Of a stretch of DNA of 64,000 nt, positions 17,667 through 27,600 are shown one piece after another; positions within the stretch are counted from its first letter, which is position 1; every line of letters starts with the position of its first letter. The translations under genes were made by a program, and so were the position numbers. Below the pieces are notes generated by a model. The model had not been told where the DNA came from. It saw nothing but the letters and a program-made list of their open reading frames with translations, and did no database searches. Location: NCBI RefSeq assembly GCF_003584165.1, contig NZ_QXFJ01000011.1, positions 62,001-126,000 on the forward strand, given 5' to 3'. This DNA is from Flagellimonas aequoris. GTDB taxonomy: Bacteria; Bacteroidota; Bacteroidia; Flavobacteriales; Flavobacteriaceae.

Positions 17667-17996
17667 CTATTTTTGAAGTTCTGCGTTCTTCTCTCTCAAG
17701 TCTTCCAACTTTCTTTCCAAGGCCACGATAATATCATCGGCCTTATAACTCATGTTGGAAAGCGTGTCCTCCAATTTTTCCTCGAACTCCATTTTTTTGG
17801 CTTCAGCCGTTTTATGGAATTCGTTCTTGGCATTGGATATGGTATCGGCCAAATCATTTTTTGCCTTTACGGCACTTTTTTTAATTTTCTTCCTGGTCTT
17901 GGTTCCCTTGTCGGGAGCATAAAGAATTCCGACTCCGGCTCCCACAATGGCACCGGTCAATAATGCTGTTAAAATGTTTCCTGTATCATTAGACAT
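17667..17996 (-). CDS. YtxH domain-containing protein
   Basis: 109 residues. A short glycine-rich hydrophobic segment (LLTGAIVGAGVGILYAP) is followed at once by 'DKGTKTRKKIKKSA', the YtxH signature, and then a long charged helix. YtxH proteins are small, often stress-induced membrane-anchored helical proteins of unknown molecular role. It is first of the three-gene operon with the holin-like and DUF6327-like proteins; the ATG is at 17996. No clean TAnnTTTG box was found upstream. Confidence 0.8.
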   Translation of the reverse strand: MSNDTGNILTALLTGAIVGAGVGILYAPDKGTKTRKKIKKSAVKAKNDLADTISNAKNEFHKTAEAKKMEFEEKLEDTLSNMSYKADDIIVALERKLEDLREKNAELQK

Positions 17997-18303
17997 AATT
18001 TCTAGGTTTTAAGATTAAACTTTAGTGAAGTATCCATCGAACGTCATATCATCTTTCAAAATCATACCGTCCCATCGATACAATGCTAAGATACCCTAGT
18101 ATAAAGGGGAAGCTTGATGCAATCCATATAAAGATTGACTCTTACGATGAAAAAAGGAAAATAAGAGGGTTTTATAGGGCTTTATCCCTTTGGTCGGTCA
18201 ATTGGGTTCCCCAAATAAAAAAGGGCGCCAAAAAGCGCCCAATGGATTCGTTTTCTATAAAATAAACTGATTGTTATTTTTTATTCAATAAGAGATAGCT
18301 ATA
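17997..18303. other. Intergenic region upstream of ytxH and downstream of glnS
   Basis: It should hold the ytxH promoter (not resolved) and holds the glnS terminator at 18223-18240. A 60-codon plus-strand frame at 18083-18265 runs through that terminator stem and has no recognisable features, so it is not called. Nothing else is seen. Confidence 0.6.
18223..18240 (-). terminator. Rho-independent terminator of glnS
   Basis: GGGCGC (18223-18228) pairs with GCGCCC (18235-18240). The A-run just before (18217-18222) is a T-tract on the minus strand. It lies 64 bases past the glnS stop. Confidence 0.8.
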
Positions 18304-19989
18304 CTAGTCTTTTTGTTCTAATTTTGCCCAAGTATCCCTTAAAGTAACCGTTCGGTTAAAAACCATTTTCTCCTTGGTCGAGTCCTTGTCCACATTAAAA
18401 TATCCCATGCGTTGAAACTGGAATTGATCTCCTACTTGAGCTTCCTTTAAACTAGGTTCCAAATAGCCGGTAATTTTTTCCAAAGAATCAGGATTCACAA
18501 AATCCATGAAATCTTTGTCCTTGTGTCCATCTGGTGTGGGATCCGTAAACAGTCGATCATAAAGTCTTACTTCTGCGGTCATCGCATGTGGTATGGAAAC
18601 CCAATGCAGGGTACCCTTTACTTTTCGAAGGCTTTCTTCTGTACCTGAACCGCTCTTACTTTTGGGGTCATAAGTGCATTGTACTTCTATCACATTGCCT
18701 TCACTGTCCTTGGTGCAGCTATTGGCCTGGATGATGTAACCGTTCTTCAAACGAACTTCTCCACCGAGTTTTAACCTAAAGAACTTTCTGTTGGCATCTT
18801 CCCTAAAATCCTCTTGTTCAATATATAACTCTCTAGAAAAAGGAACTTTTCTAAAGCCGGCCGATTCATCCTCTGGATTATTTTCAGCATCGAGCCACTC
18901 TTCTTTCCCTTCCTCATAATTGGTGATGACCAACTTTAAAGGATTGAGTACGGCCATGACCCGTGGCGCGATTTTGTTCAAATGTTCCCTGACATGGAAT
19001 TCCAACAAGGAAACATCCACCACGTTCTCGCGTTTGGCAATTCCGATGGTGTCCGCAAAATTCTTGATGGATTCCGGGGTATAGCCCCTTCTTCTCAAAC
19101 CTGAAATGGTGGGCATCCTAGGATCGTCCCAACCAGCCACCACTCCACTGGTCACCAATTGCAGTAACTTCCGTTTGCTCACCACCGTATGGCTTAAATT
19201 CCTACGGGCAAATTCACGTTGTTTTGGGCGTAGTTTATCAGTAGATACCAATTGGTCCAAAAACCAATCGTATAGTTCCCTATGTGGTAAAAACTCAAGT
19301 GTACAAAGGGAATGCGACACTTGTTCGATATAATCGCTCTCACCGTGTGTCCAATCGTACATAGGATAAATACACCAATCGGTATTTGTTCTGTGGTGGG
19401 CTTTGTGCAATATGCGGTACATGACGGGGTCGCGCATCAACATATTGGAAGAGGCCATATTAATCTTGGCTCGAAGCACGTGCTCACCTTCCTTGAATTC
19501 CCCATTTTTCATTCCTTCAAACAGCTTCAGGTTTTCCTCCGCGGAACGATCTCGATAAGGGCTAGGCTTTCCAGGCTCCGTTGGTGTCCCTTTCTGGCTG
19601 GCAATCTGCTCCGAAGTCTGACTGTCAACATAGGCTTTGCCCTGCTTTATCAACTCAACGGCCCAATTGTACAATTGTTGAAAATAGTCAGATGCATAGC
19701 ATTCCGTATCCCATTCATAACCCAGCCAAGCGACATCTTTTTTGATGGCCTCCACATACTCCTTTTCCTCCTTTGCGGGATTCGTGTCGTCAAAGCGAAG
19801 ATTGACAGGGGCATTGTACTTTAATCCCAACCCAAAGTTGAGGCAAATGGAACTTGCATGACCAATGTGAAGATACCCATTTGGTTCGGGGGGGAAACGG
19901 AACCTCAACTGATCCGATCCATACCCTGTTTTCAGGTCTTCCTCAATGATGTGCTCTATAAAATTCAGCGATTTAACTTCTTCCGCCAT
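18304..19989 (-). CDS. glnS: Glutaminyl-tRNA synthetase
   Basis: Class I aminoacyl-tRNA synthetase charging tRNA-Gln directly, 561 residues. 'FRFPPEPNGYLHIGHASSI' holds the HIGH motif, and 'LSHTVVSKRKLLQLV' holds the KMSKS equivalent. 'LRFDDTNPAKEEKEYVEAI', 'DWCIYPMYDWTHGESDYIE' and 'HSLCTLEFLPHRELYDW' are typical GlnRS blocks. A beta-barrel anticodon-binding domain makes up the C-terminal part. The ATG at 19989 is preferred over the frame start at 20028 because a TACATTTG promoter box lies between them. It is monocistronic and divergent from the adhesin operon. Confidence 0.96.
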   Translation of the reverse strand: MAEEVKSLNFIEHIIEEDLKTGYGSDQLRFRFPPEPNGYLHIGHASSICLNFGLGLKYNAPVNLRFDDTNPAKEEKEYVEAIKKDVAWLGYEWDTECYASDYFQQLYNWAVELIKQGKAYVDSQTSEQIASQKGTPTEPGKPSPYRDRSAEENLKLFEGMKNGEFKEGEHVLRAKINMASSNMLMRDPVMYRILHKAHHRTNTDWCIYPMYDWTHGESDYIEQVSHSLCTLEFLPHRELYDWFLDQLVSTDKLRPKQREFARRNLSHTVVSKRKLLQLVTSGVVAGWDDPRMPTISGLRRRGYTPESIKNFADTIGIAKRENVVDVSLLEFHVREHLNKIAPRVMAVLNPLKLVITNYEEGKEEWLDAENNPEDESAGFRKVPFSRELYIEQEDFREDANRKFFRLKLGGEVRLKNGYIIQANSCTKDSEGNVIEVQCTYDPKSKSGSGTEESLRKVKGTLHWVSIPHAMTAEVRLYDRLFTDPTPDGHKDKDFMDFVNPDSLEKITGYLEPSLKEAQVGDQFQFQRMGYFNVDKDSTKEKMVFNRTVTLRDTWAKLEQKD

Positions 19990-20006
19990 ACCCAAAATTT
20001 GAAGCG

Positions 20007-20014
20007 CAAATGTA
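20007..20014 (-). promoter_or_regulatory. Bacteroidota -7 box for glnS
   Basis: The minus strand reads TACATTTG, an exact TAnnTTTG match, 17 bases before the ATG at 19989. It argues for the shorter GlnRS start. Confidence 0.6.
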
Positions 20015-20102
20015 GCAAAATCAACCATTCCTAGCTATTATTTGCACTTTAGTGTATACAAAGTACGCGATTTCACAACACTTTTTCTGTCCCCTACAAC
20101 AA

Positions 20103-20254
20103 TATCTTTCCGTTCGACGAAATTAACAACATATTTGTTATTGGAATACTATATGAAATCGAGGCGCCTGAGAACCGCCACGAAGAACAAACACATTTAA
20201 GGGGCACAAACTAACAGGGCATTATTGCCCATAACCTCTTAAAAACTAACGGTG
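20103..20254 (+). promoter_or_regulatory. Probable leader of the 19.5-kb T9SS adhesin operon
   Basis: TATCTTTC at 20103-20110 matches the -7 box at 7 of 8 positions and is the best promoter candidate for the operon, giving a leader of about 140 bases. Within it are the palindrome AGGCGCCT (20162-20169) and a stem-loop GGGCA-TTAT-TGCCC (20217-20230), 24 bases before the ATG. The structures are seen; regulatory function is inference. Confidence 0.35.
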
Positions 20255-22516
20255 ATGAAGAAAAGAAGTTCAACCTATGGTATTCCGTTCTTGGCCTTGG
20301 CCCTTATGCTCCTTTTTGCCTCTGGAGCCAATGCCCAGGTATTGTACAAACCTACTCCGGCGGATAACCCCAACCTTGCGGGAAATTCGGCTTGGACAGC
20401 AGCGTGTGCCTCAGCTAGTTTTAACGAATACTTTGTCAACTTTACCTGGAATCTTCCTTTAGTGGCCTCAAACAACGAGTTCATCCTAGAGCTATCAGAT
20501 GCCAATGGCTACTTTAGCAATCCTGTGGAGCTTGATCGGGTAAGCGATAAGAACACGGTTTTTGATTTCGAATTTCAGTTCGCATTGCCCACGGACACTC
20601 GTGGCGAAAACTATAAGTTCAGGGTCAGGAGTACCAATCCTGCCAAGACAAGTCCTGCATCGGATGCCTTTTCGATGTATTATATCGATTACAACTCACC
20701 CTTGCTGATAAGTCAAAATGGTAGCGGTACCATTCCTTCGGGTGGAATCATCCAAATATGCGGAGGAGGTTCCGTAACCCTAAAACCCCATAACATACCC
20801 AATGCAAGCACCTATCTGTACAACTGGTACCGCAGTGGAACGCTCTTGGCAGAAAAATCGGAAAGCATCACCGTATCCGAGCCGGGAATGTACTACGTGG
20901 AACTGGATTATGGATCCGTGTGTTCGGGTTCCGCCAACACATTGTCCAATACTATTGAGATAAGTACAGGAACCAGCGCGGGTATTGCCATTACAGGTGA
21001 TAGCGCTATAGCGGTTTGTCCAGGCTCCTCCCAAATACTGGAGGCCAACATCACTGGAATGGGCTATTTGTATACTTGGTATAAAGACGGTTCAAAAATT
21101 AGCGGCCCCACAGTTGAGGGAAGCACATATACCGTAAACGCCACTACTGCTGGTTTTGAAGGTTCCTATACAGTAGAAATCAGCGGAAGCGGTGTCTGTG
21201 TGGAACAATCTGCTCCTGTAACCATTACCAGCGCAGGTGATTTTGAGGTGGCTCTTCAAAGTGCAGAAAATATTGTTTTGTTGCCTTCGCAATCCAAAAC
21301 CTTGTCCGTTACCACTACTGCTTCCTCACCAACCTATCAATGGTTTAAAGATGGTGTTGCCATAACCAACGCAACAAATAGTTCTTTGGTTATCAATGGA
21401 ATAGGAGAGTACTATGTAGAAGTGACCGAAAACGGAGGTCCCTGCACCTCGGCTCCAAAAAACTCGGCCGTTACCACTGTGGTTGCCCCAGATTCTTTTG
21501 AGTTCGTTGTTGACTTTGTCGGTACGTATTCCTCATGTGAAAACACCGATGCCACATTAAGCCTTACCACCATCAATGCGGTAAGCGATAACGGAGCAAA
21601 GACCGATGTAACCTCTGATCTACAATCATCCTTTGCTTATCAATGGAAATTGAACGGTGCCAATATTACTGGTGAAACGGCAAAAACCATTACGGTTACT
21701 GACCAAGCCAAAAATGGAACATACACATTGACCGGAACCATTGATGCTTTCAATGCCGGTTCCAACAACCTTGAAGTTAAACTGGCTTCCAATCAAACTT
21801 TACAGATTACCGCTAATGGGACGGTGTATTGTGAAGGTGGGGATACAATCGTACTGGAAAGCTCCATGGACCTTAGTAACGAAACCTTTGAATGGAAAAA
21901 AGACGGTGCCTTAGTAAATAGTTCATCAGCCAGCCTGACCGTAGGTCAACCTGGTGTATATCAATTGGTTATTACCACGAACGATTGCCCAATTGTTTCC
22001 AACCAAGTGACCATCAATCCGTTTGATGCTTCCTTGCTTGTTCTGGACAAACCAAGCGACCTCATCATCATAGAAGGGGAGACCGGGACCATTACGGCAA
22101 GTGGTGCGGATTCCTATGAATGGTACGATGCTGGAAACAATCTGATATCAACACAAAACTCCTATGGCTTCCAAGAAGAAGGCGAATACCTTTTGGTGGC
22201 CAGCTTTGGTACTTGTACCGTAAGCAAAGTCATCACCGTAACCTTTAGGGATATGTTCGCCATACCCAACGTAATCACGGCCAACGGTGACGGTATCAAT
22301 GATCTATGGGTATTGCCCAATACCTATTCAAGAGACCCTAACGTTCTCGTTACCATTTTCAACGAAAGGGGAGAACAGGTATTTAGCCAAGCAGGCTATG
22401 AGAACAACTGGCCACAATCCACCACAAGTTTCAATAAACAGAGCATGATCTTCTACTACAAGATCACAAGGGGTGGAAAAAGCCTGAAACAAGGAACCAT
22501 CACTGTTATCAAATAA
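20255..22516 (+). CDS. T9SS-secreted surface protein with Ig-like modules and type-B sorting domain
   Basis: 753 residues from the ATG at 20255 (a GTG one codon earlier is possible). The signal peptide (MKKRSSTYGIPFLALALMLL, cleaved after 'SGANAQ') is followed by about six Ig-like units. These share a 'Y.W..dG' strand and a 'G.Y.v.v' strand, for example 'YLYTWYKDGSKISG', 'PTYQWFKDGVAI', 'FEWKKDGALV' and 'SYEWYDAGNNL'. The last ~85 residues are the gliding-motility-associated (CHU_C) type-B T9SS signal ('FAIPNVITANGDGINDLW', 'VTIFNERGEQVF'). It should cross the outer membrane by T9SS and stay at the surface or be released. The PorP-SPOR gene starts 6 bases after its stop, making it the probable cargo of that partner. 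Ligand unknown. Confidence 0.88.
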   Translation: MKKRSSTYGIPFLALALMLLFASGANAQVLYKPTPADNPNLAGNSAWTAACASASFNEYFVNFTWNLPLVASNNEFILELSDANGYFSNPVELDRVSDKNTVFDFEFQFALPTDTRGENYKFRVRSTNPAKTSPASDAFSMYYIDYNSPLLISQNGSGTIPSGGIIQICGGGSVTLKPHNIPNASTYLYNWYRSGTLLAEKSESITVSEPGMYYVELDYGSVCSGSANTLSNTIEISTGTSAGIAITGDSAIAVCPGSSQILEANITGMGYLYTWYKDGSKISGPTVEGSTYTVNATTAGFEGSYTVEISGSGVCVEQSAPVTITSAGDFEVALQSAENIVLLPSQSKTLSVTTTASSPTYQWFKDGVAITNATNSSLVINGIGEYYVEVTENGGPCTSAPKNSAVTTVVAPDSFEFVVDFVGTYSSCENTDATLSLTTINAVSDNGAKTDVTSDLQSSFAYQWKLNGANITGETAKTITVTDQAKNGTYTLTGTIDAFNAGSNNLEVKLASNQTLQITANGTVYCEGGDTIVLESSMDLSNETFEWKKDGALVNSSSASLTVGQPGVYQLVITTNDCPIVSNQVTINPFDASLLVLDKPSDLIIIEGETGTITASGADSYEWYDAGNNLISTQNSYGFQEEGEYLLVASFGTCTVSKVITVTFRDMFAIPNVITANGDGINDLWVLPNTYSRDPNVLVTIFNERGEQVFSQAGYENNWPQSTTSFNKQSMIFYYKITRGGKSLKQGTITVIK

Positions 22517-22522
22517 ACAGCA

Positions 22523-24598
22523 ATGCAAACCAAAAAACCTCTACTACTTACATTCATCTTGCTACTTGTCTTCTCCGGAATGCGCGGACAGGAAGAGGAT
22601 CCTTATGTACCCTATAACGTCCCTTCCCAAAACTTGTTGAAATTCAACAGGTTCTTGATCAACCCGACGTTTTCCACGGTTCGTGAGGACAAATCCTATA
22701 TCAATTTGTTCCACAGGAACCAATCGGTATCTTTTGATGACAACAATCAAGTCTACTTCTTGAGCTATAGTGGTAGGGTAAGTGATAGGAGTGGTGTAGG
22801 GGTAAGCCTTTTTACCAACAGGGAAGGGGTTTTCAACAACTTTGGTGTCCATGCCAACTATGCCTACGGGGTACGTTTAAGCCCTAAGAGCACTTTCACC
22901 TTTGGTGCCAATGTAAGTTATTACCAAAGTGCCCTTAACCAGGACCGTATCAACTCTGTTGATGTGGATCCCTACTTGAGTACGCTGGAAAGCAGTTCTT
23001 TGGTTAGTTTTCAACCTGGTTTTAATTTCTCCTTTGGGAATTTTGATATCGGTGGATTTGCCGAAAACCTGTTTGATTACAATCTAAAAACCAGCGAATC
23101 GGTTACCGATTTTACAGAAAAAACTTATTCTGGGCACCTACAATATACCCATCAGTTTAAAAATGGCGCGGGCATTATGGAAAAAGCCCGTTTAATGCCT
23201 TTGGCCAGGGTGAGAAAAGTGGGCGACCAGAACTTGGTGCTCGGAGGAAACCTTATCCTTGACCTTCCCAAATTGGGTTGGGTACAAGCAGGTTATGATG
23301 ATTATTACGGTGCTTCAGCAGGACTTGGTTTCAACCTGACCAAGAACATCTCCTTGGGTTACACCTTAGAAAAAGGGTTATCCAACGATTTTGAAAACTT
23401 TGGGGTCACCCATGAGATTTCACTGGCCTATTCCTTCACCCCGAACCTTACAGAGGACCGCGTAATGCTTGAAAAAGACAATGAGGACTTGGTTTCCAAT
23501 GAAGAGGAGGTTCCCCAAGACAGCCTTAACATTACCGACAAAGATCTGGAAATTGCCCAACTGAAGGACAAATTGGCCGAAAACGATGCCATTTTGGATG
23601 AACTTCTGATGCGTCAGGATTCCTTGGAGACCAACAGAAGGCAAGACTTGGAAAAGCGTTTTGAAACCGTTATGAAAATGGTGCAACGCGAGACCAGGGG
23701 ACAGAACCCAGCTTTGGAAGAAAAAGCCAAAGAGGTCTATTTCGCCAATATGGACAGCACCGATATTGTGACCAGAAAAACACAGCCTTTGTCCAACCAT
23801 GGGTTGACCAATAACACCTCCACCAAAAAAGTCATCAAAATAAACGAAAACAAGAACAACGGTCGATTGGCACAAACACCTGTCAATAAAGACAATACGT
23901 ATAGGACTACCGCAACCAAAAGCAATAGGGCCTACTTCAAATCGCATAGCGTTCCCAATGTGGAAAGTGGACATTACTTGATTGCCAATGTGTTCAAGGA
24001 TCCACACAACGTAGATCAGTTTGTTGAAAAACTTAGGGCACAAGGTATTGATGCCGACTATTTTGAAAATCCAAAGAACGGTCTCAACTATGTTTACCTA
24101 GGCGATTTCGAAAACAAAAAAGAAGCCTTAAATGCCTATCACTCCAAAATGGATGGCAAATACCAAGGGGATGCCTGGATCATGAATGTGAACGGCAGTC
24201 ATGACAAAATTGGTGGGTTGGGCAATACATTGGCCAGCAATTCCGGTTCCAAATATGATAATTCGGTACTGTCCAAAAATGTGGCGAATACCGTATTGGG
24301 CCATGGAAAAATGAATATGGCCGTAAAGACTGCTTCCATAGATGGGCTTCCTTCCGGCTTTTACATCATAGCCAGTGTATTTGAAAGCTCCTCCAATGCT
24401 AGATATTTTGTAAAAGAACTGAATGCCAGAGGATTGAACGCAAGCTATTTTGTTAATCCTAATGATGGTCTACGCTATGTATACCTCAAAAAACATGAAA
24501 CTTGGGGCAACGCCCTAACCTCATACTACTCCAAACTAAACGCCTCGTATGAAGACGACATGTGGATCATGCGAGTAAAACCAAACACAACCGCATAG
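22523..24598 (+). CDS. PorP/SprF-family outer-membrane protein with two C-terminal SPOR-like domains
   Basis: 691 residues. After the signal peptide, residues ~35-310 form a PorP/SprF-type beta-barrel: 'FLINPTFSTVREDKSYINLF', 'YSGRVSDRSGVGVSLFTNRE', 'KSTFTFGANVSYY', 'LGFNLTKNISLGYTLEKG'. A charged helical linker (about 320-470, 'LKDKLAENDAILDELLMRQD') leads to two ~80-residue repeats at about 480-556 and 607-690. Each opens 'SG.Y.IA.VF' and contains 'YF.NP..GL.YVYL' and 'WIM.V', the pattern of SPOR domains that bind denuded peptidoglycan glycan. PorP-type proteins attach T9SS cargo to the membrane, so the tail could dock the barrel to the cell wall. PorP family call firm; SPOR call likely. 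Confidence 0.85.
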   Translation: MQTKKPLLLTFILLLVFSGMRGQEEDPYVPYNVPSQNLLKFNRFLINPTFSTVREDKSYINLFHRNQSVSFDDNNQVYFLSYSGRVSDRSGVGVSLFTNREGVFNNFGVHANYAYGVRLSPKSTFTFGANVSYYQSALNQDRINSVDVDPYLSTLESSSLVSFQPGFNFSFGNFDIGGFAENLFDYNLKTSESVTDFTEKTYSGHLQYTHQFKNGAGIMEKARLMPLARVRKVGDQNLVLGGNLILDLPKLGWVQAGYDDYYGASAGLGFNLTKNISLGYTLEKGLSNDFENFGVTHEISLAYSFTPNLTEDRVMLEKDNEDLVSNEEEVPQDSLNITDKDLEIAQLKDKLAENDAILDELLMRQDSLETNRRQDLEKRFETVMKMVQRETRGQNPALEEKAKEVYFANMDSTDIVTRKTQPLSNHGLTNNTSTKKVIKINENKNNGRLAQTPVNKDNTYRTTATKSNRAYFKSHSVPNVESGHYLIANVFKDPHNVDQFVEKLRAQGIDADYFENPKNGLNYVYLGDFENKKEALNAYHSKMDGKYQGDAWIMNVNGSHDKIGGLGNTLASNSGSKYDNSVLSKNVANTVLGHGKMNMAVKTASIDGLPSGFYIIASVFESSSNARYFVKELNARGLNASYFVNPNDGLRYVYLKKHETWGNALTSYYSKLNASYEDDMWIMRVKPNTTA

Positions 24599-24608
24599 AA
24601 CCAAACCT

Positions 24609-27600
24609 ATGAAACAATCTCTACTCAGATGGGGCATTGCCGCCTGTATTCTCTTGTTTTACTTTACAGGTGAGGCTCAGGTTAAGAACAACTTTGAGGT
24701 TCGTTATGAAAACAAACTCAAGGGCGATCTTACTTTTATTGCCAACAATATCGTCAACAGGGATGGCAGTACAACAGACCCAGAAGATCCCTATAATTCC
24801 ACGGGAAGCTCATCGTCCTACAATGATGACCTCAATATGCAATATATTGATATTGATGGGGATTCGAATACCTTTAGCTCCAGTAGCGCCACCTTATCCG
24901 TACCAGACCCGGACTGTTCACTTATCCGGTATGCGGGACTTTATTGGTCCGCTGTTTATAAAGGAAGTAATCGAAGTGATTTCAATCAGGTAAAATTCCA
25001 AGTGCCCGGAGGCTCCTATGTGGATTTGACTGCTGATGAAATCCTTTTTGATGGATACAATGATTCCGACTTTGGAAACTATAGCCCTTATGCCTGTTAT
25101 AAAGACGTAACTTCCTTATTGACGGCGCTCCCCAATCCTGATGGGGAGTATTTTGTAGCCAATGTTCGTGCCAGTTCCGGTAGTAGTATTACCGGGGGTA
25201 TATCCGGTGGTTGGACACTTATTGTGGTATACGAAAACCCTACGTTACCCGGCAAATACATCACCACTTTTGATGGATATGCAGGTATTAAGTCCGGTCA
25301 GACCGTGGATATTCCCTTTAGCGGTTTCACAACCTTGCCCTCTCCTTTCCCTGTAAATGCAAAATTAGGTGTTGCAGCTTTGGAAGGGGACAACAAAATC
25401 TCAGGAGACCAGTTGGCCATCAAGGCCGACAGCAATGGGTCTTTTACCACATTGTCCAACACGGTTAATCCATCCAACAACTTTTTCAACAGTAATATCA
25501 CCATTGAAGGTTCCATTGTAACCACAAGAAACCCTAACAGTACCAATACATTGGGCTGGGATGTGGATCTATTTACGATACCCAACCCCAACCAGACGGT
25601 TATTCCCAATGACGAGACCGGGGCGACCCTTCGGGCGTCCTCTACACAGGATAAATATGATATTTTCTTCACCTCTTTGGATGTGGAGATCATTGAGCCT
25701 TTGATGAACTTGGCCAAAACCGTCGAGGACATTGGGGGTAATGACATTACGGGACAAGGAGTACATCTAGGTCAATACCTAGACTATGTACTGAGGTTCC
25801 AAAATGTGGGGAACGATGATGCCGTGAACTACACCATCAAGGACGTACTTCCCATAAATGTGACTCTAGACGAGGCCAGTATAACCATGCCTGCAGGGGT
25901 TACCTACACTTATGATCCCTTAACCCGGACCATTGAATTCACCATACCCGACAGTATTGTTGAAGAAGGTGATCCCGCCGCAACTATTCGTATGCGGGTA
26001 CAAGTGGCAGAAAACTGTTTCGACTTCATCGATGCCTGTACGGATATCATACAAAACTTGGCCTATTCCACCTATCGAGGGGCCATCAACACGGCACAAA
26101 TTACGGACGACCCCAGTGTCTCCGATTTTGACGGCTGTGGATTTGGTACCCCAGGTGCCACCAACTTTTTGTTGGACGACCTAAGTGCCTGTAACTTCAG
26201 TAGAACTGTGCAGCTCTGTGGTGATGATGTTTTGTTGGATGCCGGGGATAATTTTGACAATTACATCTGGTACCGTGACGAGAACGGCAACAACCAAATC
26301 GACATTGGCACGGACACTGTGATTACCGATGCCAACTCCGATGGTGATCCAAGTACCATGTTGGTTTCTGAGGTAGGAACTTATTTGGTGGACAAACAAG
26401 TGGCCGACCCTTGTAAGGATTTTATGGAAATCATTGTAGTGGAATTGTTCGGTTCGGTGCAATCCAATCCCATAACTGCTTTGATCAATGATACTTCCAA
26501 CACCATTGATGGTGATGTGATCGTTTGTCCTAATGACGGTAGTGAAACTCCGGAAATTTTCCTGTGTGGTTTGAACGACACCGAATTGATCCAAATCAAC
26601 ATTCCTGATGCCACCAGTATTGTGTGGGAACAATTGGACGAAGCCAGCTGCCCAGCGGTAACCGATGGTTGTGCCAACACCAATGCAGGTTGTACATGGA
26701 ACACCGTTGATACTGGCAATGACTTTTTGGCCTCCAATTCAGGTCAATATCGATTGGTGATCAACTACCAAAACGGATGTTTTAGCAGGTTTTACTTCAA
26801 CATTTATAAAAACCCGCTAGATCCCCAATATACCTCTAGTGACATCATTTGTAACACTCCCGGTAACATTACGGTGACCAACATGCCGTTGACCTATGAG
26901 TTCCAATTGGTGAACCAAACTACAGGTACTGTTTTGGTTCCTTACCAATCCAACCCAAGTTTTGATATCGCTACCAATGGTGCTTACATGGTGGAAATGA
27001 GACAACAGGGCGTAACCGACGGTTGTGTGTTTGTTTTGGACAACATCGGAATCTTGGATAGGGATTTTCAAGTGGATGTAACCACAAAGGACACCGATTG
27101 TAACGGTTTGGGTGAAATTTCAATTTCCATTCTCAATGTTGAGCCCCAATATTATTATGAGGTTTCTTTGGGCGGAACGGTAGTCGATACCTATGGTCCT
27201 TCAACAGACAACAATTATACGTTTGAAAACTTGAACGATGGGGTATATGACATTTCCGTATCCACTGATGATGGTTGTACCTACACCCAACAGGTAACCA
27301 TCAACGATTTTACCGATCTGGAGCTAACGGCAAGGGTATCACAACACATTACCTGTAAAGAAGGTAATATTCTCATGGAATCCACAGGGGGTAAAACACC
27401 TCACACCTATGCTATTTGGTCTTATGTGGATGAAGGTGGAAACACGGTTATTTCCTATCCTTCGGTTACGGACGTACCCGCTTCTGCATTCCAGACCAGC
27501 CAAATTTTTGACATCTACGATCCGGGACAATACACCTTTATTGTGGTGGACAGGAACAACTGTTATGACATTTCCAATACTGTTACGATTGAGTTTAGAC

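Noticed and set aside
18083..18265. 60-codon plus-strand frame in the ytxH-glnS gap
   Set aside because: It reads through the glnS terminator stem and shows no family features.
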